The notes under the pieces were generated by a model that saw only the letters and a program-made list of their open reading frames with translations, made no database searches and was not told the origin of the DNA. DNA of 64,000 bases, from the NCBI RefSeq assembly GCF_001758195.1, contig NZ_MASR01000001.1, positions 2,666,001 to 2,730,000 on the forward strand, read 5' to 3'. A program made the position numbers and the translations under genes. This document shows, piece by piece, positions 1 to 8,286 of the stretch (the first letter of the stretch is position 1; every line of letters starts with the position of its first letter). This DNA is from Pseudohongiella acticola (GTDB lineage Bacteria; Pseudomonadota; Gammaproteobacteria; Pseudomonadales; Pseudohongiellaceae).

Positions 1-1604
1 ACATAGTTCATCAGGTGTTGCTCGACCAGTTCAGCAGACTCCGGTAGGCGATAGTTGTCAACATTGTCACCCGCCTGCGACCCTTCAAGCGTGTCATTGA
101 TGGTTTTGACCACGTCTACCAGGCTGGCGGCATCCAGCACGTCCGGGCGCTGGCGCAGCCAGACGGACAGTTCATCAACGCGTTGCAAAAACTCCGGGTC
201 TATGGCGCCATCTGGCAGTGGCGTTGAGTTGGCCGGGTTGTTGGCAACGATGCCGTAGTTCATGACGGTGCCGCGTTGCATGCGTTCGCTTAGCAACGCA
301 TAGTAGGCATGCAGCGGTGAATCCTGATCAATAAAATCCAGTCGGTCGAAATCCGGTTTGTTCAACGGCAACAAGGCCGCAGCGATCAATCCAGCTACAA
401 TTACACCGTAAAAGATGACACGGTGATAGTGCGCTACCAGATGCTGACAATAGCGCAGGAATGCGTTTGCCAGTCTGATGTCATTGACGGCTGTGCCCGC
501 CATCATGACCAGTGCGGGGAAGCTAAGGAAACTTAGCAGCCAGGCGAATACAACACCCAGTGCGACGATGCTGCCAAATTGACTGATGGCGGGTGCCGAT
601 GCATAGTTCAGACTGGCAAAGCCGATGGCGGTCGTCAGTGCTGCCAGGCTGACCGGCCGCAGATTGAACGCCAGGCTCTGCTGCATGGCCTGTGCTGAGG
701 TGACGCCGTCAGCCAATTGCTGACGAAAGACGGACAGAATGTGCGCGGTGTTGGCGACCGCAATAATGACAACAACCAGCGGCGCCATTACCGACACACT
801 GTTCAGCGCGATATCGGCCCATGCCAATGTGCCAACCGTGCAGATGATGGTCAGTAAGGTCACCAGCAATATGCAGGCGCCGTGACGCACTGACTGAAAG
901 CAATAACAGATAAACAGCACGCAGACCAGAATCACCAGCGGCAAAAGCCGGGTCAGATCCTGAATCATGGCGTCGCGCGTGGAGGTTTCAAACAACGCTT
1001 CCGCACCAGGCGCGAATGCCACGTTCGGGTGCGCCTGACGCAGGTCCCGCAAAACAGCGCTGATGGCGTCGGCAATTTCGCGATTCTGGGCCGAGGTGCT
1101 GGTGCTCAGGCTCAGTGGTGCCGAGAACAGTGCAAGGTCGGCGCCCGGCGATACCAGAATGCCATTGATAAACCGGTCCGCCATGGCTTTTTCGCGCGCT
1201 GCCTGCATGGCCTTGGCATCGATTTCATGAAAATTGCGGAAACGTCCGGGGAACAGGCCGATTTCACCAAACGGTGAATCGTAGGCGACCACCGAACTTG
1301 CCCCGGTCGTATACGGGATGCGCCGGTACTCTCGATGCAGCGCTCCCAGTGCTTCCAGAATGGGTGCAGAAAAAACGTTGGTAGCGCCCGATGCCGAGCT
1401 GACCGCGATACTGATGTCCTGTCGGTTGGGAAATTCGGCGGCCAGCTGGTTGCGATCGTTGACGTAGGCATCATTGTCACCGAGCAGCACCGATATTCGG
1501 GTGTCAAAACGGATGGACGATAATGCTGAAGCCAATAGTGCCGAAATCACAAGACAGAGCACCAGCCAGAGCACACGATAACGAACCAGAAGCCCTGGGG
1601 TCAC
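1..1604 (-). CDS. RND/MMPL-family exporter, C-terminus outside window
   Basis: This frame stays open from a GTG at 1604 to the window edge (about 534 codons). Reading it gives a membrane-anchored start (LLVRYRVLWLVLCLVISALL), a large extracytoplasmic loop, and then a block of hydrophobic segments containing LPLVILVCVLFICYCF and SVMAPLVVVIIAVANTAH. That arrangement is typical of the COG1033 RND/MMPL exporters, proton-driven inner-membrane pumps for lipids or hydrophobic compounds. The substrate cannot be read from the sequence. The GTG overlaps the stop of the upstream LysR gene in a GTGA arrangement, so the two are probably co-transcribed and translationally coupled. The 835-aa protein at 4392 belongs to the same superfamily. 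The second half of the protein lies beyond the window. Confidence 0.8.
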   Translation of the reverse strand, partial: MTPGLLVRYRVLWLVLCLVISALLASALSSIRFDTRISVLLGDNDAYVNDRNQLAAEFPNRQDISIAVSSASGATNVFSAPILEALGALHREYRRIPYTTGASSVVAYDSPFGEIGLFPGRFRNFHEIDAKAMQAAREKAMADRFINGILVSPGADLALFSAPLSLSTSTSAQNREIADAISAVLRDLRQAHPNVAFAPGAEALFETSTRDAMIQDLTRLLPLVILVCVLFICYCFQSVRHGACILLVTLLTIICTVGTLAWADIALNSVSVMAPLVVVIIAVANTAHILSVFRQQLADGVTSAQAMQQSLAFNLRPVSLAALTTAIGFASLNYASAPAISQFGSIVALGVVFAWLLSFLSFPALVMMAGTAVNDIRLANAFLRYCQHLVAHYHRVIFYGVIVAGLIAAALLPLNKPDFDRLDFIDQDSPLHAYYALLSERMQRGTVMNYGIVANNPANSTPLPDGAIDPEFLQRVDELSVWLRQRPDVLDAASLVDVVKTINDTLEGSQAGDNVDNYRLPESAELVEQHLMNY

Positions 1605-2515
1605 TGGTCAGGTCCATAGGTCCCGAATGTGCCGGCATCGTCTTCCTGACACAACGCTATCCAGTTGCGAATACCCGTGCTGCGGAATTTTTGTTTATGC
1701 AGGATGAAATAGAAGCGCCGCATCCAGACCCGTTGCGGGGCATACAGTGGCAGCAGACTGCCCCGGCGAAAGGCTTCCTGCAGGGTAATCCGCGACAGAC
1801 AGCCAATGCCCAGGCCGGCCTCCACGGTGCGTTTAATGGCTTCGGTGTGTTGCAGTTCCAGTCGTAATTTAAGCTTGGGCATCAGGCCATACATGGCGTG
1901 CTCAAAAGCCTGCCGTGTGCCCGAGCCGGCCTCTCTTATGATCCAGTCAGCGCTCAGCAGATCCTCATCACTGAGTGTCGGTCGGCCGGCCAGCGGATGG
2001 TCGGGAGCACAGAACAGGCTGAGCTCGTCGTCGCGCCAGGGAATGACTTCCAGGGTGGAGTCCTGGAGCTCGCCTTCGACCAGACCAATGTCAAGTTCAA
2101 AATTGCGTACTCGCTGGGTAATGGATGCGGTGTTCTCCACCGTCAGGTCGACGCGTGAGCCAGGATAACGATTCATGAAATCGGCCATGATCGGCACCGC
2201 CAGATAGTTACCGATGGTCAGGGTTGCGCCTACTTTGATATGGCCGACCTCACCCTGGCGGGCCAGCAATTGCTCGAATTCCGTGGCCTGGTTCAGCAGC
2301 GCGACGGCATGAGGGCGCAGGCTTTTACCAAAATCATTAAGTTGAAGGCGCTTGCCGACCCGGTCAAACAGCTGCATGTCAAAGCGTTGTTCCAACTCTT
2401 TCAGCGCTGCGCTGGCAGCGGATTGCGACATGGACAGACTATCGGCCGCATGTGAAACATTCTCGTGCCAGGCTGTTGCCAGGAAAACTTCGATCTGCCG
2501 CAGGGTGTAGTGCAT
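1601..2515 (-). CDS. finR: LysR-family regulator, FinR-like
   Basis: This is a 304-aa LysR-type activator. An N-terminal winged helix-turn-helix (about residues 1-60, with HAADSLSMSQSAASAALKEL) is followed by a periplasmic-binding-like effector domain. I chose the ATG at 2515 because GGGAG lies 8 bases upstream and the product then starts MHYTLRQIEVF like other LysR proteins; the TTG at 2530 is less likely. The gene is divergent from fpr. In Pseudomonas a LysR gene in this position is FinR, which activates fpr under superoxide stress, so the name rests on position plus family. Unusually, its stop overlaps the start of an RND exporter gene, which suggests the exporter belongs to the same response. 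Confidence 0.8.
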   Translation of the reverse strand: MHYTLRQIEVFLATAWHENVSHAADSLSMSQSAASAALKELEQRFDMQLFDRVGKRLQLNDFGKSLRPHAVALLNQATEFEQLLARQGEVGHIKVGATLTIGNYLAVPIMADFMNRYPGSRVDLTVENTASITQRVRNFELDIGLVEGELQDSTLEVIPWRDDELSLFCAPDHPLAGRPTLSDEDLLSADWIIREAGSGTRQAFEHAMYGLMPKLKLRLELQHTEAIKRTVEAGLGIGCLSRITLQEAFRRGSLLPLYAPQRVWMRRFYFILHKQKFRSTGIRNWIALCQEDDAGTFGTYGPDQ

Positions 2516-2650
2516 GGCTGGGACTCCCAAGTGTTATCGTTATTTTCGATTAACCTTATAGCATTAAATCATTTTACTGGTATAGCGGGGCCGTATAGTA
2601 TGCGCTCATCAAACTAATCCACTTTTTTGCAACAACGACAGGATTTTGAA
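2516..2650. promoter_or_regulatory. finR/fpr divergent promoter with LysR-type box
   Basis: The intergenic region holds ATCG-N7-CGAT at 2536-2550, an inverted repeat that fits the T-N11-A pattern of LysR operators. A TATAGT hexamer at 2594-2599 could be the -10 of fpr; the -35 is poor, as expected for an activated promoter. If transcription starts near 2606, the box is centred near -63, the usual site for a LysR activator. No binding data support this; it is a reading of spacing and symmetry. Confidence 0.45.
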
Positions 2651-3421
2651 ATGGCTGCAATATCCAAACAGAGTGTGACCAGCGTTCATCACTGGAATGA
2701 GTCCCTGTTCAGTTTTACCACAACGCGAGACAAAGGTCTGCGTTTCGAGAATGGCCATTTCGTGATGGTGGGTATGGAAGTGGAAGGCCGTCCGCTGATG
2801 CGTGCCTACAGCATTGCCAGTGCCAATTATGACGAAGAGCTGGAGTTTTTCAGCATCAAGGTGCCGGATGGACCCTTGACCTCACGCTTGCAGAATATCC
2901 AGATTGGCGATGAGTTGCTGGTGAGCAGCAAGCCTACGGGTACGCTGGTAGCGGACCACCTGCTGCCGGGCCGGAATCTGTATCTTGTCGGGACCGGCAC
3001 AGGCCTGGCGCCGTTCATGAGCATTATCCGGGATCCGGAAGTGTATGACCGCTTCGAAAAGATCATTCTGGTACACGGTGTTCGACGAGTCGTTGACCTG
3101 GCCTATCGGGATTACATCACTCGCGAGCTGCCCCAGAATGAGTTCTTTGGTGAGGAGGTCAGCAAGCAGCTGATTTACTACCCCACGGTTACCCGCGATG
3201 AGTTTGAGAATCAGGGCCGCGTCACCGATGTTCTGGAGAACGGCACCATGGCAAAGACGATAGGCCTGCCGCAACCCAGCCCTGAGCACGATCGCTTCAT
3301 GTTGTGTGGTAGCCCGACTATGCTGAAGGATATGTGCCGGATTCTTGATGCCGGTGGCTTCAAGGAGTCCCGTCACGGTATTCAGGCAGAGTATGTGATC
3401 GAGCGAGCATTTGTGGAATAA
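2651..3421 (+). CDS. fpr: Ferredoxin/flavodoxin-NADP(+) reductase
   Basis: This 256-aa cytoplasmic FAD enzyme moves electrons between NADPH and ferredoxin or flavodoxin, helping to repair iron-sulfur clusters and limit redox stress. The FAD-binding motif RAYSIAS (near residue 50) and the NADP-binding motif VGTGTGLAPF (near residue 115) are present. The product ends AEYVIERAFVE, the end typical of bacterial subclass I reductases. The ATG at 2651 was chosen over a TTG at 2627 because ACAGGA sits upstream and the length matches Pseudomonas Fpr. The gene stands alone, divergent from the finR-like regulator, and is followed by a strong terminator. Confidence 0.93.
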   Translation: MAAISKQSVTSVHHWNESLFSFTTTRDKGLRFENGHFVMVGMEVEGRPLMRAYSIASANYDEELEFFSIKVPDGPLTSRLQNIQIGDELLVSSKPTGTLVADHLLPGRNLYLVGTGTGLAPFMSIIRDPEVYDRFEKIILVHGVRRVVDLAYRDYITRELPQNEFFGEEVSKQLIYYPTVTRDEFENQGRVTDVLENGTMAKTIGLPQPSPEHDRFMLCGSPTMLKDMCRILDAGGFKESRHGIQAEYVIERAFVE

Positions 3422-3444
3422 GCACTGACGCTTGCCGCACCCAT

Positions 3445-3481
3445 AAAAAAGGCCGGTCGCCTGAGGCGACCGGCCTTTTTT
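3445..3481. terminator. Bidirectional rho-independent terminator
   Basis: An 11-bp perfect stem (GGCCGGTCGCC at 3451-3461, its complement at 3465-3475) with a 3-base loop is flanked by an A-tract on the left and a T-tract on the right. It can therefore stop transcripts from fpr on the plus strand and from the convergent redoxin gene on the minus strand. Confidence 0.93.
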
Positions 3482-3505
3482 ATGCCGATATTTAATTAAT
3501 CCGGT

Positions 3506-4102
3506 TTAGCTCAGGAAAAAACCAACCAGGCAGCCCTTGGCATCCGGAATATCGCTCATGTTGACACTGCCGCCAGCCATGATGGTATCCAGCGCATCGG
3601 TCAGATAATGATTTGACGCGTTATTGCGCTGGGTTTCGTAACCCAGTTGGTCATTGATGGGGCCACGGAAGTGTATTTCGCGTGTTTTCGGATCAATAAT
3701 AAAGACCTCTGCCGTGCGCTCAACACCCATCGAGCGTGCAACTGACTGATCTGCATCTTTCAGGATCGGAAAGGTGATGTTGAATTCTTCCGCTTCTTTG
3801 GCGATGCGGGGAATATCATCCTGAATAAAGGCGTTAATCATCAGGAATTCCACATTTTTTTCGGCATATTCCTCCTCAATCTCAAGGTAGGTCGGTACCG
3901 ACAGGCGTGCAATCGGGCAGCCTGAACCGTGGACGTACATCACGATATAGTCTTTATCCTGATACTCATCCAGAGTGTGCATGACGCCATTCTGGTCCTG
4001 CAGTTCAAAGTCCTTGATCTGTTTCAGATAGTCTTCAGCCTGAGCGACAAACGGCATCAAGGCGAAAACCGAGAATATTAGAAATGTTATTGACTTACGC
4101 AT
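3506..4102 (-). CDS. Periplasmic redoxin (thioredoxin-fold) protein
   Basis: The 198-aa product has a cleavable signal peptide (residues 1-22, ending PFVAQA) and then an AhpC/TSA-like redoxin domain. The usual CxxC is replaced by a single cysteine in GSGCPIARLS (C62), with a second cysteine near the C-terminus (C191, in AKGCLVG). This looks like the redoxin module that in some bacteria is fused to cytochrome c and copper-monooxygenase domains; a degenerate version of that module begins the protein at 9542. A thiol reductase or peroxidase role in the periplasm is plausible but unproven. The ATG at 4102 has GGGAG 7 bases upstream; a TTG at 4108 is too close to it. Confidence 0.82.
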   Translation of the reverse strand: MRKSITFLIFSVFALMPFVAQAEDYLKQIKDFELQDQNGVMHTLDEYQDKDYIVMYVHGSGCPIARLSVPTYLEIEEEYAEKNVEFLMINAFIQDDIPRIAKEAEEFNITFPILKDADQSVARSMGVERTAEVFIIDPKTREIHFRGPINDQLGYETQRNNASNHYLTDALDTIMAGGSVNMSDIPDAKGCLVGFFLS

Positions 4103-4144
4103 AGTCAAACTCCCATTGGTGTGGCTTTATTACGTAACGATACC

Positions 4145-4296
4145 ATTACTAGACCAATTCTGCTCGGACTTATCAAGTCCCTGATTGTGACTAATTGTGA
4201 GACTCCAGGGCCGGAATCGGTAATCGGAAACCCTGATCGGTGGAGTCGCCATGCATCGTCGCCCGGTCGGTGAGCCTTTCAGGCTCATTTTTTATG
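4145..4296 (+). ncRNA. Candidate structured small RNA or exporter leader
   Basis: No protein gene occupies this stretch. The plus strand can form three successive hairpins: GGACTT/AAGTCC (4166-4180), GACTCCA/TGGAGTC with an inner AGGG/CCCT pairing (4201-4247), and a terminator hairpin (4271-4287) followed by six T. No plus-strand gene upstream needs this terminator, so it probably ends an independent small RNA, or it attenuates the RND exporter gene starting at 4392. GGA occurs four times, two of them in the loop of the second hairpin. The 5' end is a guess because no clear promoter was found. Confidence 0.45.
4271..4296 (+). terminator. Rho-independent terminator with no upstream gene
   Basis: TGAGCCT and AGGCTCA form a 7-bp stem around a TTC loop, followed directly by TTTTTT (4288-4293). 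It points rightwards and lies between a divergent gene pair, which is why a small RNA or leader is proposed. Confidence 0.75.
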
Positions 4297-4391
4297 ACGG
4301 CCTCCTTGTGAGATAACAATTTGCGCGTCAACAGGGTATAGTTCGGAGCGTTATTTTATGCCTTTATTTCTACACAAATGATGGATGCGTT

Positions 4392-6899
4392 ATGCGATTG
4401 ACACTTTCGCGCTGGTACAGTGCCCTGGTCTTTGACAGACCCTGGCTGGTGATCGCCCTTTTATTACTCTCGGTCGCTGGCTTCGGCTGGTATGCCCAGG
4501 ATTTCAGGCTGGATGTGTCGGCCGACTCGTTGCTGATGGAGGGTGACGAAGAGCTCGAGTACACCCGTGAGATCAGCCAGCGCTACGGTGCCACTGACTC
4601 AGTGACAATTGCATTTACCCCACGCAACATGGACCTGCTCAGCGATGAGTCGCTGGCAATCATGTCGGCGATTGGCGACGAACTGCTGGCGATGGAACGT
4701 ATTGAGTCAGTCAACAGCCTGCTTGATGTACCCATCTTCGGGGACACACCGCTTACCGGCATCTCTGAGGATTACCTGACCATCCTCGATGAGGAGGTCG
4801 ATCGTGAAGCCGCGCGCGAAGAAGTGCGCACCAACCCGGTCTTCAGAAATGCCGTGATCAGTCCGGACGGCACCACCGGTGCGATGCTGGCGAGCTTCGA
4901 AGCCGACACCCGTTACACAGAATTGATCAACCGGCGCACGGAATTGCGCAACAAGCGCGATGCGGAAGGCCTCAGTGACACAGAAGCAGAGGAGCTGGCG
5001 CAGGTCTCCGAGCAGTTTGATGCCTATAGCGCTCGTGCTGCGGAACTGCGCCATCAGGACATCGCCGCCATTCGTGACATCCTTTCGCAATATGACGAGG
5101 AAGTGCAGTTGTATCTGGGTGGTGCGCCCATGATCGCTGATGATCTGGTGACCTTTGTACAGAACGATCTGGCGACCTTCAGTCTGGGCGTCTTCGCTTT
5201 TATTGTCATCGCGCTGGGGCTGATATTCCGACGCCTGCGCTGGGTTCTGTTGCCGCTGGCCTGCTGTGCCGTGGCAGGCATTATTGTGGTGGGTATTCTT
5301 GGCATAATGGACTGGAAGGTGACCGTGGTCTCTTCCAACTTCATGTCCCTGTTGCTGATTATCACCATTTCCCTGACGGTACATCTGATGGTGCGTTATC
5401 GCGAGCTGCGCGCCAGCCGTCGCTTCAGCAATCAGCAAAAAATTGTTCGCCATGCGGTGCGGGCCATGTTCCTGCCCTGCCTGTATACCGCATTGACCAC
5501 CATTGTTGCGTTTGGCTCACTGGTTGTCAGCGGCATCTCTCCCATCATTTCATTTGGCTGGATCATGGTCATGGGCGTACTGACGGCGCTGATTGTGGTT
5601 TTTCTGCTGTTCCCGGCGCTTATGACGCTGCTGCCCGCCGAGAAGCGTGAGCGGCCCAATGCCATGCGCGCCAGTTTCACGGCCCTGCTGGCGAAAACCA
5701 CAGACCGGCTCGGCAACAAGCTGTTGTGGGTTTATGCCCTGGTGTTTGTTGTCAGTGCCATTGGTATTGCGCGACTTCAGGTAGAGAATAGTTTTATTTC
5801 CTATTTCAGTGAAGACACCGAGATTTATCAGGGCATGAAACTGTTCGACGAAAAGCTCGGCGGCACACTGTCATTTGACGTGGTGGTGAAACTGGACGAC
5901 AGCGCCAATGCTGATGATGGCTTTGATGACGGTTTTGACGATGGGTTTGGCGAAGAGGAAGCCGCTGGCAGTAACGACCCTTACTGGTTTACCGCAGACA
6001 AGATGAATCGCATAGAGCGCATGCATGAGTTTCTGGACTCGCACCCACAAACCGGCAAGGTCCTGTCTTTTGGCGCTGTGGTGCAACTGGCTGAAGAGCT
6101 TAATGGCGGCGAAGTTGACAGTTTCCTGTGGGCGCTGCTGTACACCATGTTGCCGGAGACGCTGCGCTCAACAGTATTGACGCCATTCATTGCCATTGAG
6201 GAAAACGAGATCCGTTTTAATGTCCGGGTCATCGAATCCGACCCCAACCTCAATCGCAATCAATTGATCGAGGAAGTCCGTACCGGCATGCAGGAAAATT
6301 TTGACCTGGCACCGGAGCAGGTGCGGGTCACCGGCACACTGGTACTGTACAACAATGTTCTGCAGAGCCTGTATCAGTCCCAGATCCTCACGCTGGGTGT
6401 GGTGCTTGCTGCCATCATGCTGATGTTCCTGGTCCTGTTCCGGTCGCTGAAGATTGCTGCCATCTGTATAGTTCCGAACATCATCGCAGCGGCGCTGGTG
6501 CTGGGTATCATGGGCTGGCTGGCAATTCCGCTGGACATCATGACAATCACCATTGCTGCGATCTCCATTGGCATAGGTGTTGATAACACCATTCACTACA
6601 TGCACCGGTTCCGGCGTGAATTCAATCGCATCGGTGATTATCGGCAGACCATGTACTACTGTCACAGCAGTATTGCCAGGGCGATGTATTTCACATCATT
6701 GACCATTGTGGCAGGCTTCTCGATTCTGGTGCTGTCGAATTTTATTCCCACCATGGTGTTTGGTCTGCTGACCAGCATCGCCATGCTGGTTGCGCTGCTG
6801 GGTGCGTTGACATTGCTGCCGCAGTTGCTGATCGCTTTCAAGCCGCTGGGTGAAGAGTCTCACCCCGGGGCTTCGCAAAGCTCGGGCGTGGTACAATAG
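4392..6899 (+). CDS. RND/MMPL-superfamily exporter
   Basis: This 835-aa inner-membrane protein has the duplicated layout of COG1033 exporters: one N-terminal membrane segment (about 17-34), a periplasmic loop, a membrane block (about 257-415), a segment near 441-460, a second loop, and a final membrane block (about 662-820). The second block contains the MMPL-like string ITIAAISIGIGVDNTIHYMH with its acidic residue. The substrate is unknown; relatives export lipids, sterol-like molecules or hydrophobic toxins. The second loop carries three tandem DDGF tetrapeptides (508-519) in an acidic insert. It may share a promoter region with the divergent redoxin gene, and the candidate small RNA lies just upstream. 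Confidence 0.88.
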   Translation: MRLTLSRWYSALVFDRPWLVIALLLLSVAGFGWYAQDFRLDVSADSLLMEGDEELEYTREISQRYGATDSVTIAFTPRNMDLLSDESLAIMSAIGDELLAMERIESVNSLLDVPIFGDTPLTGISEDYLTILDEEVDREAAREEVRTNPVFRNAVISPDGTTGAMLASFEADTRYTELINRRTELRNKRDAEGLSDTEAEELAQVSEQFDAYSARAAELRHQDIAAIRDILSQYDEEVQLYLGGAPMIADDLVTFVQNDLATFSLGVFAFIVIALGLIFRRLRWVLLPLACCAVAGIIVVGILGIMDWKVTVVSSNFMSLLLIITISLTVHLMVRYRELRASRRFSNQQKIVRHAVRAMFLPCLYTALTTIVAFGSLVVSGISPIISFGWIMVMGVLTALIVVFLLFPALMTLLPAEKRERPNAMRASFTALLAKTTDRLGNKLLWVYALVFVVSAIGIARLQVENSFISYFSEDTEIYQGMKLFDEKLGGTLSFDVVVKLDDSANADDGFDDGFDDGFGEEEAAGSNDPYWFTADKMNRIERMHEFLDSHPQTGKVLSFGAVVQLAEELNGGEVDSFLWALLYTMLPETLRSTVLTPFIAIEENEIRFNVRVIESDPNLNRNQLIEEVRTGMQENFDLAPEQVRVTGTLVLYNNVLQSLYQSQILTLGVVLAAIMLMFLVLFRSLKIAAICIVPNIIAAALVLGIMGWLAIPLDIMTITIAAISIGIGVDNTIHYMHRFRREFNRIGDYRQTMYYCHSSIARAMYFTSLTIVAGFSILVLSNFIPTMVFGLLTSIAMLVALLGALTLLPQLLIAFKPLGEESHPGASQSSGVVQ

Positions 6900-6989
6900 C
6901 CCTGTTGTTAATGAATTTTTATGGCCCTGCCTGCAGGTTGCGGGCAGGCCATGACGCCGGTTTTTGCCGATTTTTGGAGAGTATAGAAT

Positions 6990-7577
6990 ATGCAGATAAT
7001 GTCGTCCGCCAACGAAGCGCCAGCGCAGCCATCCAGCCGGCTGCTTGACGAGAAGCTGTTCAAGGCGCGTGCGCTGACCATTTTTGGTGAAATCAATGAC
7101 CGTCTGGCTCGCAATATCACCGAGCGTTTGCTGGCGCTGGCCGCGGACAGCAATGACCCCATTACGCTGTATATAAGCTCACCTGGTGGGCATGTGGAGT
7201 CGGGCGATGTGGTCTATGACATCATCAAGTTCATCGAACCTGATGTTCACGTGGTGGGCACAGGCTGGGTTGCCAGCGCGGCGACCACCATCTATCTGGG
7301 CGCCAAGAAGGAACACCGATTTGCACTGCCCAATACCCGCTTTTTGGTGCACCAGCCCATGGGTGGATCACGTGGCAGCGCGTCAGACATCAAGATCCAG
7401 GCTGAACAGATCATTAAAATGCGTGCCCGAATCAACAAATTGATCGCTGATGAAACCGGGCAGCCGCTGGAACGTGTGGCCAATGACACTGACCGCGATT
7501 ACTGGATGACGGTCGATGAGGCGATTGAATATGGCATCGTCGGCAAGCAGATTCGTTCCATGTCGGACATAAAATAA
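6990..7577 (+). CDS. ClpP-family serine peptidase
   Basis: The 195-aa protein has the ClpP fold and likely triad: S96 in GWVASAAT, H121 in LVHQPMGG, and D170 in the DTDRDYWM region. The core ClpP elements YISSPGG and HQPxGG are present. Canonical ClpP has GQAASMG at the serine, so GWVASAA suggests a divergent paralogue rather than the housekeeping subunit, and no clpX or clpA is adjacent. It would form a barrel protease or peptidase in the cytoplasm; the partner unfoldase is unknown. GGAGAG lies 9 bases before the ATG. It lies 90 bases after the RND exporter gene. Confidence 0.88.
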   Translation: MQIMSSANEAPAQPSSRLLDEKLFKARALTIFGEINDRLARNITERLLALAADSNDPITLYISSPGGHVESGDVVYDIIKFIEPDVHVVGTGWVASAATTIYLGAKKEHRFALPNTRFLVHQPMGGSRGSASDIKIQAEQIIKMRARINKLIADETGQPLERVANDTDRDYWMTVDEAIEYGIVGKQIRSMSDIK

Positions 7578-7587
7578 ATTGGCTTGA

Positions 7588-7613
7588 GCCGCACTGCCAT
7601 CAGGCGGTGCGGC
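7588..7613. terminator. GC-rich hairpin after the ClpP-like gene
   Basis: GCCGCACTGCC pairs with GGCGGTGCGGC (one G-T pair) around ATCA. There is no T-tract on either side, so it may be a weak or factor-assisted terminator between the convergent genes. Confidence 0.4.
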
Positions 7614-7645
7614 AAGGTCAGTCAGGCGGACCCGGTTTGAAGGAC

Positions 7646-8101
7646 TCAGTTTGAGGTATTTAACTTGATGAACCTGGCCTGTTGATTGCGTACCAGTGTG
7701 CAGACCACATGATAATCCGGCTGGCAGGACATCGATCGCACGATCGCTGATTCCGGGCTGGTCAGTTGTACCATTACCTGAGCAACAACACCCTGATAAC
7801 TGACTTCAATGGTACCACTGCTGCCATTGATCATACCCTCACCCGCATGCCATTCGATGCCCGCCGGTCGCATTGGTTCGACCCTGAAGATTGTTCCTGA
7901 CGGCAATACCCGCAATGTGAAATCCGTATCCTGCACCTGCCACTCGCCCTGCCAGATATCGGGGTCGCTGAGCTCGTCCGCCGTGGCCGGGTTGCTGGCA
8001 CAGACTGCCAGCGTCAACGCAGCCAGCATTCCTGGCACGGACGCTCTGGCAGCGGCGCCTGTCCGCTCTGTGACTGGAGTGAGTAATCTGGAATCGGTCA
8101 T
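7646..8101 (-). CDS. Small secreted protein of unknown function
   Basis: I do not recognise the family. The 151-aa frame has a hydrophobic stretch (about residues 25-41, ending NPATA) that looks like a signal peptide. It is followed by a compact domain rich in beta-type residues, including DIWQGEWQV, with two cysteines near the C-terminus that could form a disulfide. The n-region before the hydrophobic stretch is unusually long, so the true start may be further in; the ATG at 8101 has only a distant AGGA. It is convergent with the ClpP-like gene. Confidence 0.5.
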   Translation of the reverse strand: MTDSRLLTPVTERTGAAARASVPGMLAALTLAVCASNPATADELSDPDIWQGEWQVQDTDFTLRVLPSGTIFRVEPMRPAGIEWHAGEGMINGSSGTIEVSYQGVVAQVMVQLTSPESAIVRSMSCQPDYHVVCTLVRNQQARFIKLNTSN

Positions 8102-8249
8102 TTGCTACTGGGTCCTGTCGCAGTCCGCCGATGGAAGCCACGAGTATAGCAGCTATTTCTGCGTATGCTAAAAGTGCTGCGCCGTTGCCGGACGGCGACA
8201 ACAGGTCAGGCGCGAGCGAGGTGTCTGCTACTGTTGCCAATGGCTGGGT

Positions 8250-8286
8250 AAAAAAAAACCGGAACGATCTTTGGGGATCGTTCCGG
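8250..8286 (-). terminator. Leftward rho-independent terminator with no gene behind it
   Basis: Read on the minus strand, CCGGAACGATC and its complement form an 11-bp stem (8259-8269 with 8276-8286) around a 6-base loop, followed by nine T (8250-8258). This is one of the strongest terminators in the window, yet no minus-strand protein gene lies between it and oxyR. Confidence 0.9.

Noticed and set aside
1112-1507. 131-codon minus-strand frame within the first RND gene
   Set aside because: The exporter reads through the same bases in another frame with clear membrane segments; this one is a shadow.
4145-4296. Assignment of the candidate RNA to the RsmY/RsmZ family
   Set aside because: GGA triplets are present but not in the repeated ANGGA loops of those RNAs, so no family name was given.
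4305-4321. TTGTGAGATAACAATTT, similar to the lac operator, plus ATTGTGA twice at 4184-4200
   Set aside because: The spacing between half-sites differs from lacO and no LacI-type gene is in the window; the match may be chance in AT-rich DNA.
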